Shown here piece after piece: positions 22,340 to 33,100 of a stretch of 64,000 bases of DNA. The position numbers were made by a program, and so were the translations under genes. Numbering within the stretch: position 1 is the stretch's first letter; every line of letters begins with the position of its first letter. The stretch covers positions 29,966,935 through 30,030,934 of the forward strand of contig JANAVB010029819.1 in NCBI GenBank assembly GCA_029216955.1, written 5' to 3'. Source of the DNA: Iris pallida. Taxonomy: Eukaryota; Streptophyta; Magnoliopsida; Asparagales; Iridaceae. The notes under the pieces were generated by a model. That model worked only from the letters and a program-made list of their open reading frames with translations, ran no database searches and was not told where the DNA came from.

Positions 22340-25300
22340 ATGGATCGTTATTTCGTTGATCGTACATGGATGTACAAACGACAACACGAGAGCAGAATAG
22401 GTGTGAGTGACGATTTTCAGGCAGGCGTGGAAGTGTTTCTTAAGTATGCCATGAGCAAAGCTCAGTTTATGGACGGTAACAAAATCAAGTGTCTATGTCG
22501 TAATTGCCGCAATAGATGTTACGAAGAAGTGGTGAGTGTAAGAGATCATTTGACCCGTAAGGGTTTCGTACGTGATTACGGCCTGTGGTCATCGCAAGGT
22601 GAACTATATGCCGAAAGACAGGTTGCGAATGCTGCTACTTATGCTTTTGATGATAATGCTGCAGTGGATTTTGTCGTCGATGACGACGAATGCTCCGTTG
22701 ATTATGGAGACGTGCAGAACCTTGTACGAGATATGGTGTACGACGCGACAGGGCCTAATTTTGATCCGGAGGATCCTAATCCCGAGGCGAAGGAGTTCTA
22801 TGATATGTTTCAGGATGCTAAAACTTCTTTATATCCTGGTTGTGATCCACATTCCGTACTGTCAGTGACGATACGGTTGTTGAACATAAAGTCCGATTTT
22901 AACTTGCCACAAACTTGCTATGATCGGATTACACAACTAATGAAGGAGGTGTTGCCAAAGGAATCAAAAGAGCTTCCAAAAAACTTCTACAAGTCGAAGA
23001 TGATGGTCCGACAACTGGAACTGGGGTACGATAAGATAGATTGTTGTCGCAACGGATGCATGTTGTACTACAAGAAGAACGAGGATGTAGAAAGTTGCCA
23101 TTTCTGTAATGCGGATCGTTACAAGGAAGTCAGGGGAAAAGGAAAGTCAACTAGAAAACAACGTCCTTACAAGTATATGCATTACTTGTCGATCACGAAG
23201 CGCTTGCAGAGGATGTATATGTCTCAAAATAACGTAGAACACATGACGTGGCACAACGAAGAACGTACAAAGGACGATGGAGAATTGTCACATCCTTCGG
23301 ATGGAGAGGCGTGGAAATATTTCAATTTTCGCCATCCAGATTTTGCTGCAGAGCCCAGAAATGTACACATGGGGCTATGTTCTGATGGATTTGCCCCTTT
23401 CGGGCAGTCGGGATCTCAATACTCCTGCTGGCCGGTCATTCTGACCCCTTACAATCTGCCACCATGGATGTGTATGAAGACTCCTTATATGTTCTTGACA
23501 GCTATCATACCGGGTCCCAAAAATCCGACGAAGAATATCGACATATATTTACAGCCGTTGGTGGATGAGCTAAAACAGCTGTGGGAGATCGGTGTCACGA
23601 CGTATGATATTTCCAGGAAACAGAACTTTCAGATGATAGCTTCACTGATGTGGACAATCAATGATTTTCCCGCATACGGTATGCTGTCGGGATGGAGTAC
23701 TCACGGCACCCTGTCTTGTCCGATATACATGCAAAATAGTAAGGCGTTCCGCCTTAAGCATAGAGGAAAAACTTCTTTCTTTGATTGTCATCGTCAATTT
23801 CTGCCCGCGAGTCATCCTTGGCGAAAGAACAAGGACGCATTCAGAGCTGGAAAACAAGAATTTTCTCATCCGCCTGCCAGATTGTCGGAATACGATATTT
23901 GGAAAGATGTAAAGGATTTCCCCACTGTAATGGAAGATCCATCGAACAATCGTGTCGATGGGTTCGGACAAACCCATAACTGGACCAAATAGAGTATCTT
24001 CTGGGACTTGCCTTATTGGAAAGATAATCTTATAAGGCATAATCTTGATGTTATGCATATCGAAAAGAATGTGTTCGATAATGTCTTCAATACCGTCATG
24101 GACATTAAAGGAAAGACGAAGGACAATCCAAAAGCAAGACAAGACATTGCCGAGATATGCAAGCGTCCATATCTGAACTTGATACAAAGGGGAGCTGCTG
24201 GACAATTAAGTAAGCCGATAGCACAATACACATTGAGCAAGGAAGATAGATTAATAATCTGCAAGTGGGTATCTACTTTAAGATTTCTCGACGGCTATGT
24301 GTCAAATTTGTCTAGATGCGTTGACCTCAATGAACGCAAGCTAACGGAAATGAAGAGTCATGACTGCCACGTGTTTATGGAAAGATTACTGTCCATTGCT
24401 TTGAAAGAGTTGTTGCCTTCTGCTGTATGGGTTCCGTTGGCCGAACTATCAATATTTTTTAGGGATATTTGTTCAACTAAGTTGACTGTGCAACACATGG
24501 TTGAACTTGAGGAGAAGATTATCTTAACAATTTGCAAGTTAGAGAAAATATTTCCTCCTGGCTTCTTCGACAGCATGGAACATCTACCGATTCATCTAGC
24601 ATACGAAGCCCGTGTCGGTGCATCTGTTCATTATCGATGGATGTACCCATTTGAAAGGTACATAAATATCGATATAATTTAAGCTGAATTTCTATTTATT
24701 TTAAAATTCTTTCTTAATTCTTAAGATAATTTGTCTGTCTAGATACCTACACCATCTAAAGAAGAAAGTTGGCAACAAAGCTCATATAGAGGCTTCGATA
24801 TGCGAAGCATATCTTATCGAAGAGGTTTCAAACTTCTGCTCCAATTATTTCGATACTCATGTTAAAACAAATCGAAATAGACCTCAAAGGAATGACGAGG
24901 AGACCCAATAGTGTATTTAGAGATGAAATCAAAATGAGGAGACCCGATATTACCGATGAGGGACTTCAAAGAGAGGTTAATTGTATATTTCCGTCATAGT
25001 TTCGCAAATACGTAAGTAACAGTGATTATAATTGAGATTATTAATATATAATCTGAAACATTTAAATTATAAATATTTGTTTACAGGTTTTATTGCCTGA
25101 AACAACACTCACTCATGAGAGTGTTCGTTATCTGGCACTGGGACCGAAGAAGCAAATAAAGACTTGGCCAGGCTATGTCGTTAATGGCTTCAGGTTTAAG
25201 TCAACTCAGAATGCTATAAATGTTGAATTTATCAATGACGGCATCAATACCAAGGATTCCGGTGTTTGCATAAGAGGTACCGTCTATGACGACGAGCCGG

Positions 25301-25947
25301 ACTTTGACTATTATGGAGTGCTTCGGGATATTGTAGATTTACAATATACTGGCCCATATGATATGCATATTATGATGTTCAAATGTGAGTGGTTCGATAT
25401 GACACCAAATATCGGTTGGAGAATCGATAAACAATTTGGATTCGTCGATATAAATCATCGCAGGAGGTATAGAGGGTCCGATACATTTGCGATAGCAAAT
25501 TAGGCTGTTCAAGTCTACTATACAAGCTATCCAAGGCATCGTAGAGATCGATTTGACTGGTGGACAGTATGCAAGATTAAATCTAGAAATACATTCAACG
25601 TTGGAGACCCAGCATACCAAGAGGACCAGATCGAAAAGTCCCAATACTTGGGACAACACTCAGATACAATGGATGTTGAAGATATTATTGAGGAAAATAG
25701 AGGGGAGGAAGAGGTTGATACACAAGACTTAGCTGTTAACCAGGGGATAAAGAGGCATCTTGTCCCAAATTTTGAGGCAGAAGAAGAAGAAGAAGAAGAA
25801 GAAGAAGAAGAAGAAGAAGAAGAAGAAGAAGAATTTGATGGGGATGAGGATACAGATGAAATCGACGATGAAGATAAGGATGAGGATGAGGATGAGGAGG
25901 ATGATGATGAAGACGAGGTCGAGGATGAGAACGAAGACGATGATTAG
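22340..25947 (+). pseudogene. CACTA transposase (TNPD-like), broken by stops
   Basis: ATG 22,340 opens a frame with the transposase-associated N-terminal domain (about residues 1-85, with the CLCRNCRN cysteine cluster) and then the Transposase_21/Tnp2 catalytic domain (about residues 200-560, including SHPSDGEAWKYF). A TAG at 23,990-23,992 interrupts NWTK.SIFWDLPYW in frame; the frame then continues through NLDVMHIEKNVFDN. A small intron (24,658-24,742, GT..AG) follows. The C-terminal regions around 25,090-25,500 (GPKKQIKTWPGYVVNGFRF) resemble DUF4216, with a second TAG at 25,501. The tail is strongly acidic and ends at 25,947. The sequence between 24,909 and 25,090 has a further stop and probably another intron. 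Confidence 0.85.
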
Positions 25948-26060
25948 GTTAAATATTGTTGTATAGTAAAAACACTTCCAATTACGTGAATTAAGTTTGA
26001 CCTCATAAAAGCAATTACGTGAATTCATGTTTTTTTCATTCAATTATTTACTTATTGCAG

Positions 26061-26540
26061 ATGGCACTCCTAGTCTTTTTCGTCGTGGCGGCACTCGTCT
26101 CCCTACTGGTGGTATGTATATTTTAGTTTAGTTTTTTATATCCATTTACACTTTTATATTGTTAATTATGTTTATGTGTTCTATTTACAGGTCATGATGG
26201 CTGGCCGCAGTCGTGTTGCTGGTCGTGGTGGTGGTGGTGGTGGTGGTGGTACGGGTCGTGGTCGTGGTCGTGGTCGTACTGGTGCTGGTGGTCGTGGTCG
26301 CATTCAAAGTTCTCGGGATGTGACCCCATCGAGCGAGCCCGACCCGGAGAGTACCCCGGGCACAGATGCATCCCGCCCTCGATCGACCACTTCATCGAGG
26401 CATCAGTCCGGATCTGCTATCGGATCCGATCCGCTATCGGAACCACCAGCAGCGGATCCACCAGGGGATACCCCAGTTACTGTACAGTAGGCCCCGGAGT
26501 ACCCCCATACTCGGTTCCATCCGGTTACTGGAGAGTACAT
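26061..26540 (+). pseudogene. CACTA second gene (TNPA-like), 5' part
   Basis: A short exon (26,061-26,111) with ATG after an acceptor may be joined across a small intron (GTATGT...TTTACAG, to 26,190) to an exon with ATGATGGCTGGCCG at 26,194. It encodes a Gly/Arg-rich segment (AGRGGGGGGGGTGRGRGRG), common in such DNA-binding proteins, then a Ser/Pro/Asp-rich linker. A TAG at 26,488-26,490 stops the frame. The exon is interrupted at 26,540/26,541 by Tat-2 and resumes after 40,013. Confidence 0.65.
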
Positions 26541-26545
26541 ACGCA

Positions 26546-27506
26546 TGTTTTCCATAAATAAATTCACTTTATTTATTTCGTATTTGAGAAAATTATAACT
26601 GTAGGAATCCGATCTAGAAGACGATCGCTTTATCCTTTGGACTATGCGAAGAAGAAGAAAAGCTTCTCAAAATTTTGACAGTAGATATCAATGTATCTGT
26701 ACAATGAATAAAAAAAGAACCCTATTTATAGAGTCAAAACAGTAACTGAAAAGATAACTACCTCACCACTAGTGCATTTGAAAAGTCACGCAGACTCTAA
26801 ATACACGCAGGGTTAGTGAGTAGTTACTGGACGTGGCCCATAACTGTTGGACACATGGCATTAGTGCATGGGTCGTGTACAAGTTACTGGGCACGCGAGA
26901 GAGAGATCGGTGGCATGGATGCCACGTACTCCAGTTTGAAATGAAATCCACGCTGTCTTGCTGAAGGTAAAAAATCCACGCAGTTTCGTTGACGCAGACT
27001 CGTTGAAGGCGAAATCCACGCAAGCTTTGAAGAAGAATACTTCAGAATTTACGCAGGCTTTGAGAATAATAACTCAAAAATCCACGCAAACTTGAGGAAG
27101 GAGAAGGTTCAGAATCCACGCCAACCGCCAGCTGTCTTGATTTGGCACGCTTTGTCTGACACAAAATCTCTGACATTGATTATATTGACAGCCGCATTAA
27201 ATGAAGATAAGACCCAAAGTCACGCCAACTTGGTGAAGAGTGAGTCTTGCTAAGGAAGATTTCAAAAATCACGCAAAAGACGGCGATGATCTCTCGAATT
27301 CTGTGCATACGTGGCATACGAGGAGACGTTTCTCGGCTGCTGTGTTGTCAGTCATTATGATTCTGACGTATGGCTGAGCTGTCTCTGCGTGACTTCTAAA
27401 GGAGATGGCCAGGCAGAACTTAGCGTATCTTTTGTGCTGCTTCTCGGATCACTCTGCGTGACTTGTTCTGATCAACTCAGCGTGACTTTCATTTTTGAGG
27501 CCTACA
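26546..27506 (-). mobile_element. 3' LTR of Tat-2
   Basis: 961 bp, on the minus strand TGTAGGCCTC...GGAAAACA. It carries a TATA box (TATAAATA, minus strand, 26,723-26,730) and more than ten TCACGC/GCGTGA words. Open frames inside it translate LTR DNA and are not genes. Confidence 0.95.
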
Positions 27507-27522
27507 AAACCCCCTTCAAAGT
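27507..27522 (-). other. Polypurine tract of Tat-2
   Basis: The minus strand reads AACTTTGAAGGGGGTTT up to the LTR start TGTAGG. Tat-3 has nearly the same tract (62,333-62,349). It primes plus-strand DNA synthesis. Confidence 0.85.
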
Positions 27523-27621
27523 TTTCGAAAAAATGATAAAATATTTTCGAAATACTTTGAAATAGAGATGATGAAATGAGTTAAAGTCACGCTGAGATGA
27601 CTTAAATGATTTGAGCTCAAA

Positions 27622-27798
27622 GATGATCCCTTGCAACTAGCCAAGAATTTCTTGAGCTATTTTGGCTTGGATGGCTCGTCCTCTTCTGATGGGCGCAGCT
27701 TCATAGAGCAGCGTGAAATATTTAAAGCTCTGTTGCACTGTCTGGGAGTTAGGAGCGTAGAAGAACTAGGTACTAAGCTCAGCCGCTCTGGAAAATAG
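27622..27798 (+). pseudogene. Remnant of antisense gene A in Tat-2
   Basis: A 58-codon frame without a start codon, preceded in frame by a TGA; it aligns with residues 34-95 of the protein at 2,367-2,669. Shared pattern: AKNFL.YFGL, a serine-rich linker, EQRE.F.AL, then G.RSVEEL. The N-terminal part has been lost close to the LTR. Confidence 0.5.
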
Positions 27799-28045
27799 AG
27801 CGTGACTTTTATGCTTTTGTTGTACTCTTTTTGTCTTGTCTTTTGTAAGGCCATCAGTGCCTGTTTAAAGAATGAAGTACAACTTTTGTGTTTGATCTAC
27901 GTGCCTTTTAATGAAGAATATTAATTAGCACTCTTTGACTGTTTCCAATGTTGCACGGTCTCCCGAAGTACACGTGACACTCATTCCACAATTTACTAGC
28001 GCTATTTATGCGGATCTTTTCCAAGAATAGACCTGCACTTGACCC

Positions 28046-28054
28046 TTTAAATAG
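28046..28054 (+). promoter_or_regulatory. TATA-like box of antisense gene B
   Basis: CCCTTTAAATAG lies about 90 bp before the ATG at 28,142, followed by a CT-rich leader (CTTCCTCTCTTC). It is weaker than the TATA box of gene C. Confidence 0.4.
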
Positions 28055-28141
28055 ATGGATGAACTCCACGCAAACTCATCTTCCCATTCTTCTTCCTCTC
28101 TTCTGAGAATGAATTTTCTATGAGAAGGAAATAGGAAAGCC

Positions 28142-28810
28142 ATGTTGCCTGATGTCAAATCTCTGTGCACGATACCAGACACGGATCTGTCAATCCTTAA
28201 CAGCAAACTCAGCGGTAAGTTCGATATACACGCATCAAAAACAATTTTTTTTTTTGTTTGCTAAGGACAAATTCATCTTCCTGAAATGAACAGAATGCAT
28301 CTGTCTTTGCTTGGCCAGTTTCTGTTGACTGATTTTTCTTTACTGTTTCTTGCAGAATTTTGGCTGAAAACCTTCTTCAGAACTGGCATTGGTGATGTGA
28401 ATGCTGTGGACAATATTCTTCTGACATCTACATCAGGGAGCTCATACGCTTTTGACGCGTATATCGGACAACTCAGAACTCTTCGTGAGATAGAAGGGTC
28501 TTCCTTAGATGGTAGGAAGAGCCTTTATACACGAGAGTTGGATGGTGGAGTTAACTCTACTACCAAGAGATTGGGTAGTAGAGTTCCTTTGATGGCAGAA
28601 CTAGGAATCGTATCCCAATGCTGGATACATTCCTACCTGCTTGAGGTGCCGCCGTTCCTCCACGAGCTGTATTGGCAGCAACACGCCGTCGGGCTGCCAT
28701 ACTCTGTGGTTCTCCTCTCGTCTGAGAGAGAAGACCAGAGTTTGATTCCTGCTGATCTGGTCGTGACTGAGACCCAGATAGTCAGGAATTGCAACCAACA
28801 ACGAACCTGA
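28142..28810 (+). CDS. Spliced antisense gene B of Tat-2, unknown function
   Basis: Proposed model: exon 1 at 28,142-28,214 starts ATGTTGCCTGATG and ends at a consensus donor (AGCG|GTAAGT). The intron is 28,215-28,355 with a pyrimidine-rich acceptor (TTTCTTGCAG). Exon 2 is 28,356-28,810. The joined frame is open for 175 residues. The gene runs against gag-pol. The protein has no recognised domain; it has a hydrophobic middle and a basic C-terminal tail. Exon 2 has a decayed homologue in Tat-1 at 3,024-3,424 with its acceptor also conserved, which supports both the intron and the coding strand. Confidence 0.55.
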
Positions 28811-29420
28811 CGGAGAAGGTCCGACGGAGAAGATCCAAAGAAGAAGATAGATCTCTATTAGGTTATCGTTGTGGTGTAAAATGAAAATCCAAGATTTGTA
28901 ATAGATTTCCATTATGATTTGTAGAAAAGTCTAAGAAAATGTAATAGACTTTTTGTGGTGAAATGGGAATGAAAATGACAATTCTTCTATGCTCAATGAT
29001 TTGTATTTGTAGATGAATTGTGGACATGATAGATAATAAAATCATCTTTTCTGTTTTTAGAGTATATGATATTATCAGAGGTATTATGGACATGATAATA
29101 TATAGGAACTCGAAAGAAAATAGATTGATTTCTATGCAGAGGTCAAAACATGACAAATGAGTAAACAGATTCGGAATTGATTCAGAGGTTATGAAAACAT
29201 GATAATAACGAATCTCCACTAAATGAACTGATAGAAGATTATGGACGGATGAACCGTTAAGAAATGATGAACAGATAGACTGTCGAGTGAATGTAATAAA
29301 TGAACGGACGAACCGTCAAGTATTAATGAACATGTGAAACGTCGGATGAATGTGAGAAATGAATGGATGAACTGAATATCGGGAAAGAATACGTCCCTTC
29401 GATCCTTGTAACCATATGCC
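28811..29420 (+). other. Spacer between antisense genes B and C with a repeated motif
   Basis: Copies of a CAGAGGT...GGACATGA motif lie near 29,073-29,094, 29,136-29,155 and 29,181-29,203. From 29,241 to 29,370 a 45-50 bp unit (GGACGGATGAACCGT...GAATG) is repeated about three times just before the TATA box of gene C. Confidence 0.6.
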
Positions 29421-29429
29421 TATAAATAG
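29421..29429 (+). promoter_or_regulatory. TATA box of antisense gene C
   Basis: CCTATAAATAGAGC lies 48 bp before ATG 29,469, the same arrangement as at 4,006 in Tat-1. Confidence 0.65.
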
Positions 29430-29468
29430 AGCATATATTTGAAATAGAAGGATCATATTTTATCCATA

Positions 29469-29765
29469 ATGTCTTCTGAAGAGAACATAAAGAAGGCTGA
29501 AGTCGCCCTTGAAGCTACTGAAGGTGTTAAAGAACATCCACCTCCGCAGAAGAAGGAAATGGGCGGAAGCTCGTCTACTCCCAAGCCGTCAAAAGATATC
29601 CTGGACTTCCTTGTCGAACCAGGAGAAACCGAAGAAGAAGAAGCAATGAGGCTGGCTGCCTGTCAATTCTTGGTGCGGTCAGGAAAAGATGTATTCAATT
29701 CTTTTGCTGATTATGTATGCGGTCCTCGTCCCAAATATGAAAGGGATCATAGTGATCTTCCATGA
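29469..29765 (+). CDS. Antisense gene C of Tat-2, small acidic protein
   Basis: An intact 98-residue frame opposite to gag-pol. It has a Lys/Glu-rich N-terminus, a Pro/Ser-rich linker (residues 24-43), and then a conserved C-terminal half DILDFLVEPGETEEEEAMRLAACQFLV followed by SGKDVF. The homologue at 4,064-4,354 keeps this half. No known domain was recognised. Position, TATA box and conservation argue for an expressed antisense gene of the element; a role in regulating sense transcription is only speculation. Confidence 0.6.
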   Translation: MSSEENIKKAEVALEATEGVKEHPPPQKKEMGGSSSTPKPSKDILDFLVEPGETEEEEAMRLAACQFLVRSGKDVFNSFADYVCGPRPKYERDHSDLP

Positions 29766-30103
29766 TGATGTACTTTTTTTTCTTGAGGAATTTTGTCTCA
29801 AATAAACTCCGTTTAAGGAAACTTTGTTTATGATATATCCTTCCCACTTTTATATTTTTGCCTTTATTCATTGATCTTTTGACTCAGAAATCAGAAAGAC
29901 TAAATATCATTTTCATAAATATGATATTGAGATAGAAAATTCAGAGGTGATGTGGACATAATTTTCTGGATATCAAATTTGTTGAGAAAACGATACAAAG
30001 TAGAATACCTATCTCCACTGGGGATAATAGATATCAGAATGATTCTTCGGAAAGAACAGTAAAACAACTGGAGAGTGATGGGAGGACAATTTTGATAGAA
30101 ATA
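29766..30103. other. Spacer between antisense gene C and the end of pol
   Basis: AT-rich spacer where sense (pol) and antisense (gene C) transcripts converge. One copy of the shared motif reads CAGAGGTGATGTGGACATAA at 29,951-29,970. No poly(A) signal was pinned down. Confidence 0.5.
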
Positions 30104-33100
30104 TCAAACGTAGTACTTCTTCAAGAATTTGCCGTTGATGGGCATCATAGTGGCTTTACCATCTAGAGTAGTGAGTTGATAAGCCCCATTAGAAAAGATC
30201 TTATTGACAATGAATGGACCTTCCCATTTTGCATCAAACTTGCCCTTACTCATGTGTGTCATAGTCATCGGGCGTCTGACAGTAAGCACAAGTTCTCCTT
30301 TCTGAAATGTTCGAATTCTGACTTTCTTATTAAAAGCCCTTGAAATTCTAGCTTGATAGAATTCAATATTCTGTTGAGCAGATAACCGTTTTTCATCCAG
30401 AGCCTCCAATTCTTGAAGTCGAAGACGATCATTATTTTCGGCAGTGAGTTCATTAGCGATTGCTATCCTTAAAGAAGGAATTTGAATCTCTAATGGGAGA
30501 ACAGCCTCAGATCCATACACCAGAGGGAAAGGTGTACACTTAGTAGCATTACGGACTGTAGTGCGATAAGCCCACAAGCATTCCCCGAGCTTGTCACTCC
30601 AATTATGTTTGTTAGTGGAGACAAACTTCTTTAGGAGTTTGATGATAGTCTTGTTGAAAGCTTCTGCCAATCCATTAGCTGCTGGATTATATGCGGTAGA
30701 AGCAACATTATTGATCCGGTGATCGTCACAGAATTGAGTAAATTTCTGGCTGACGAACTGTGGTCCGTTATCATGAACAATGCGTCGAGGAACACCAAAT
30801 CTGTAGATGACATGGTGCTTAATAAAGCTGATGACATTAGACGTCTTAACTTCAGATAAAGGAATAGCTTCGGCCCATTTGGAGAAGTAATCGGTTATTG
30901 CGAGAATGAACCGATGACCTTTAGATGATGAAGGATTGATCGGGCCGACAATGTCCATGCCCCAAGCTTCGAAGGGCCATGATGCTGCCGTCGGATGTAG
31001 AAATTCTGAAGGTTGATGTATAAAATCCGCATGGATTTGGCAAGCTTTGTATTTCCTTGCATATTCAACGGCATCTGATACCATAGTTGGCCAATAATAA
31101 CCCATCCGTCGAATACGGTCTTGAAGTTTTGGCCCAGGTTGATGCGCTCCACAAATTCCATCATGTGCTTCACGAATAACTTGTTGGGCTTTATCACCGG
31201 CAATGCATCGAAGGAGTAAACCATCATAAGCTCGACGATATAAGGTATTTGTTGTATGATTGTAATAGAATCTGAGTGATCGTCGTCTGATAGATGCTGC
31301 CTCACTCGGATTGTCTGGAAGAATATCATACAATACAAGATCTAAGAAAGGAAGTCTCCAATCTTTATCCGTATTCTGATTCTCAGTCGAGTTACTGAAG
31401 ATGAATTCCATGCTGGAATCGGATGAAGATGATATCGATTTACGACTAAATCCAAATCCTCTTGTTGTGTTGACGTCATGAGATGTTGATTCTGCAATGT
31501 CAACTGGAAGCCCTAGAGTCAAGTTATTTTTAAGATGAAATAATTCTCGACTATGAACAACAATCATTTGTTGCCGTCTGATTGGGATAGCCAGCACCGC
31601 TACAAGATTAGCAAGGGCATCAGCTTCTGTGTTACATGCTCGCTTAACATGTTCAATGAAGAATTCCTTAAATGTTGAGGCCATAGATATGGCCACTCTA
31701 TGATAAGGAACCAGATCTTGATGGCGAACTTCATAAGTACCCCTGATCTGATTGACAATAAGTTTAGAGTCTCCATACGCCTCCAAATGTTGAATATTCA
31801 GATGTTTAGCGAGTTGAAGACCAATAAGCAATGCGTTGTACTCAGCTACATTGTTTGAACACGGCTGATCGAGAGAATAAGCTCTTTGGATGGCAAGACC
31901 TTCTGGCGATACAAGAACATTTCCAACTCCAGCAACAATATCGCCATTAGGACCAATTCTTGACGCTCCATCAAAGAATAGACGCCGAGTAGGATCTTCT
32001 TCAGCAATTTGATTTGAATCTAGGACTTCATCTGGGATTTCATCATAGAGTTTTGAATTTTCTGGAATTGAGTGAGCAGCCAGAAAATCAGCTAAAGCTT
32101 GTCCCTTGACTGATTTCTAAGGAATATAGTGCATATCATACTGAGCAAGTAGGATTCCCCAGTTAGCCAATCGAGAATTCAAAACACTGGATTTCTTCAT
32201 CATAATCCGTATAGGATTGATCCTGGAGATGACATGAATAGTCTGACCAATGATATAATGACGTGTCTTTTGGACAGCAAACATCAAGGCTAGACACTCT
32301 TTTTCAACTGGTGAATATCGAGGTTCAGCTCCGGTCATAGTGCGGCTGAGATAATAAATAGCTTGTTCATGGCCATTTTGATTCTTTTGAGCGAGTAATG
32401 CACCCAATGAATGACTCATTGCTCGAGTATAGAGGAGGAACGGTATTCCTGAGACGGGAAGTACCAATACTGGAGGGCTCATCAGATATTGTTTTATATC
32501 ATCGAATGCTTTCTGACATTCATCATTCCAGACAAAAGAGACACCTTTCTTCATAAGTTTGTTGAATGGTCTGCAGCATCCTGATAAATTAGAGATAAAT
32601 CTTCTGATATAAGCAATTCTTCCTTGAAATCCTCGTAGCTCTTTTAAGGTGCGTGGAGGACGCATCTCTTGGATGGCTTTGATCTTCTCGGGATCCACGT
32701 GTATACCTTTAGAGGTAATGACGAAGCCGAGAAATTTACCACTAGAGACGCCTAAGAAGGACTTAGTAGGGTTCATCTTTAATTGATGCTTACGCATTAG
32801 ATCAAATATAGTCTTCAAATCTTGGATATGATCTTCCTTTTGTCGACTTTTGATTGCAATATCATCAACATAGCATTCGACTGTTTTCCGCAAATGTTCA
32901 CGGAATATAGTACTCATAGTTCGTTGATAAGTTGCTCCTGCATTCTTGAGACCGAATGGCATAACTGTATAACAGTATGTACCAATCGGCGTTCTGAAAG
33001 AAGTGTGCTTCTCGTCTTCTGGGAACATTTTGATCTGATTATACCCAGAATATCCGTCCATGAATGACATTCGTTCGAATCCACAGGTATTATCAACCAT

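Noticed and set aside
25729..26043. Phenylalanine-rich and lysine-rich frames opposite or beside the acidic transposase tail
   Set aside because: They are other-frame readings of a GAA repeat that encodes the Glu-rich tail.
27311..27565. 84- to 94-residue frames at 27,311-27,565 and 39,818-40,102
   Set aside because: Both lie in the Tat-2 LTRs and share LTR sequence; no independent support for a gene.
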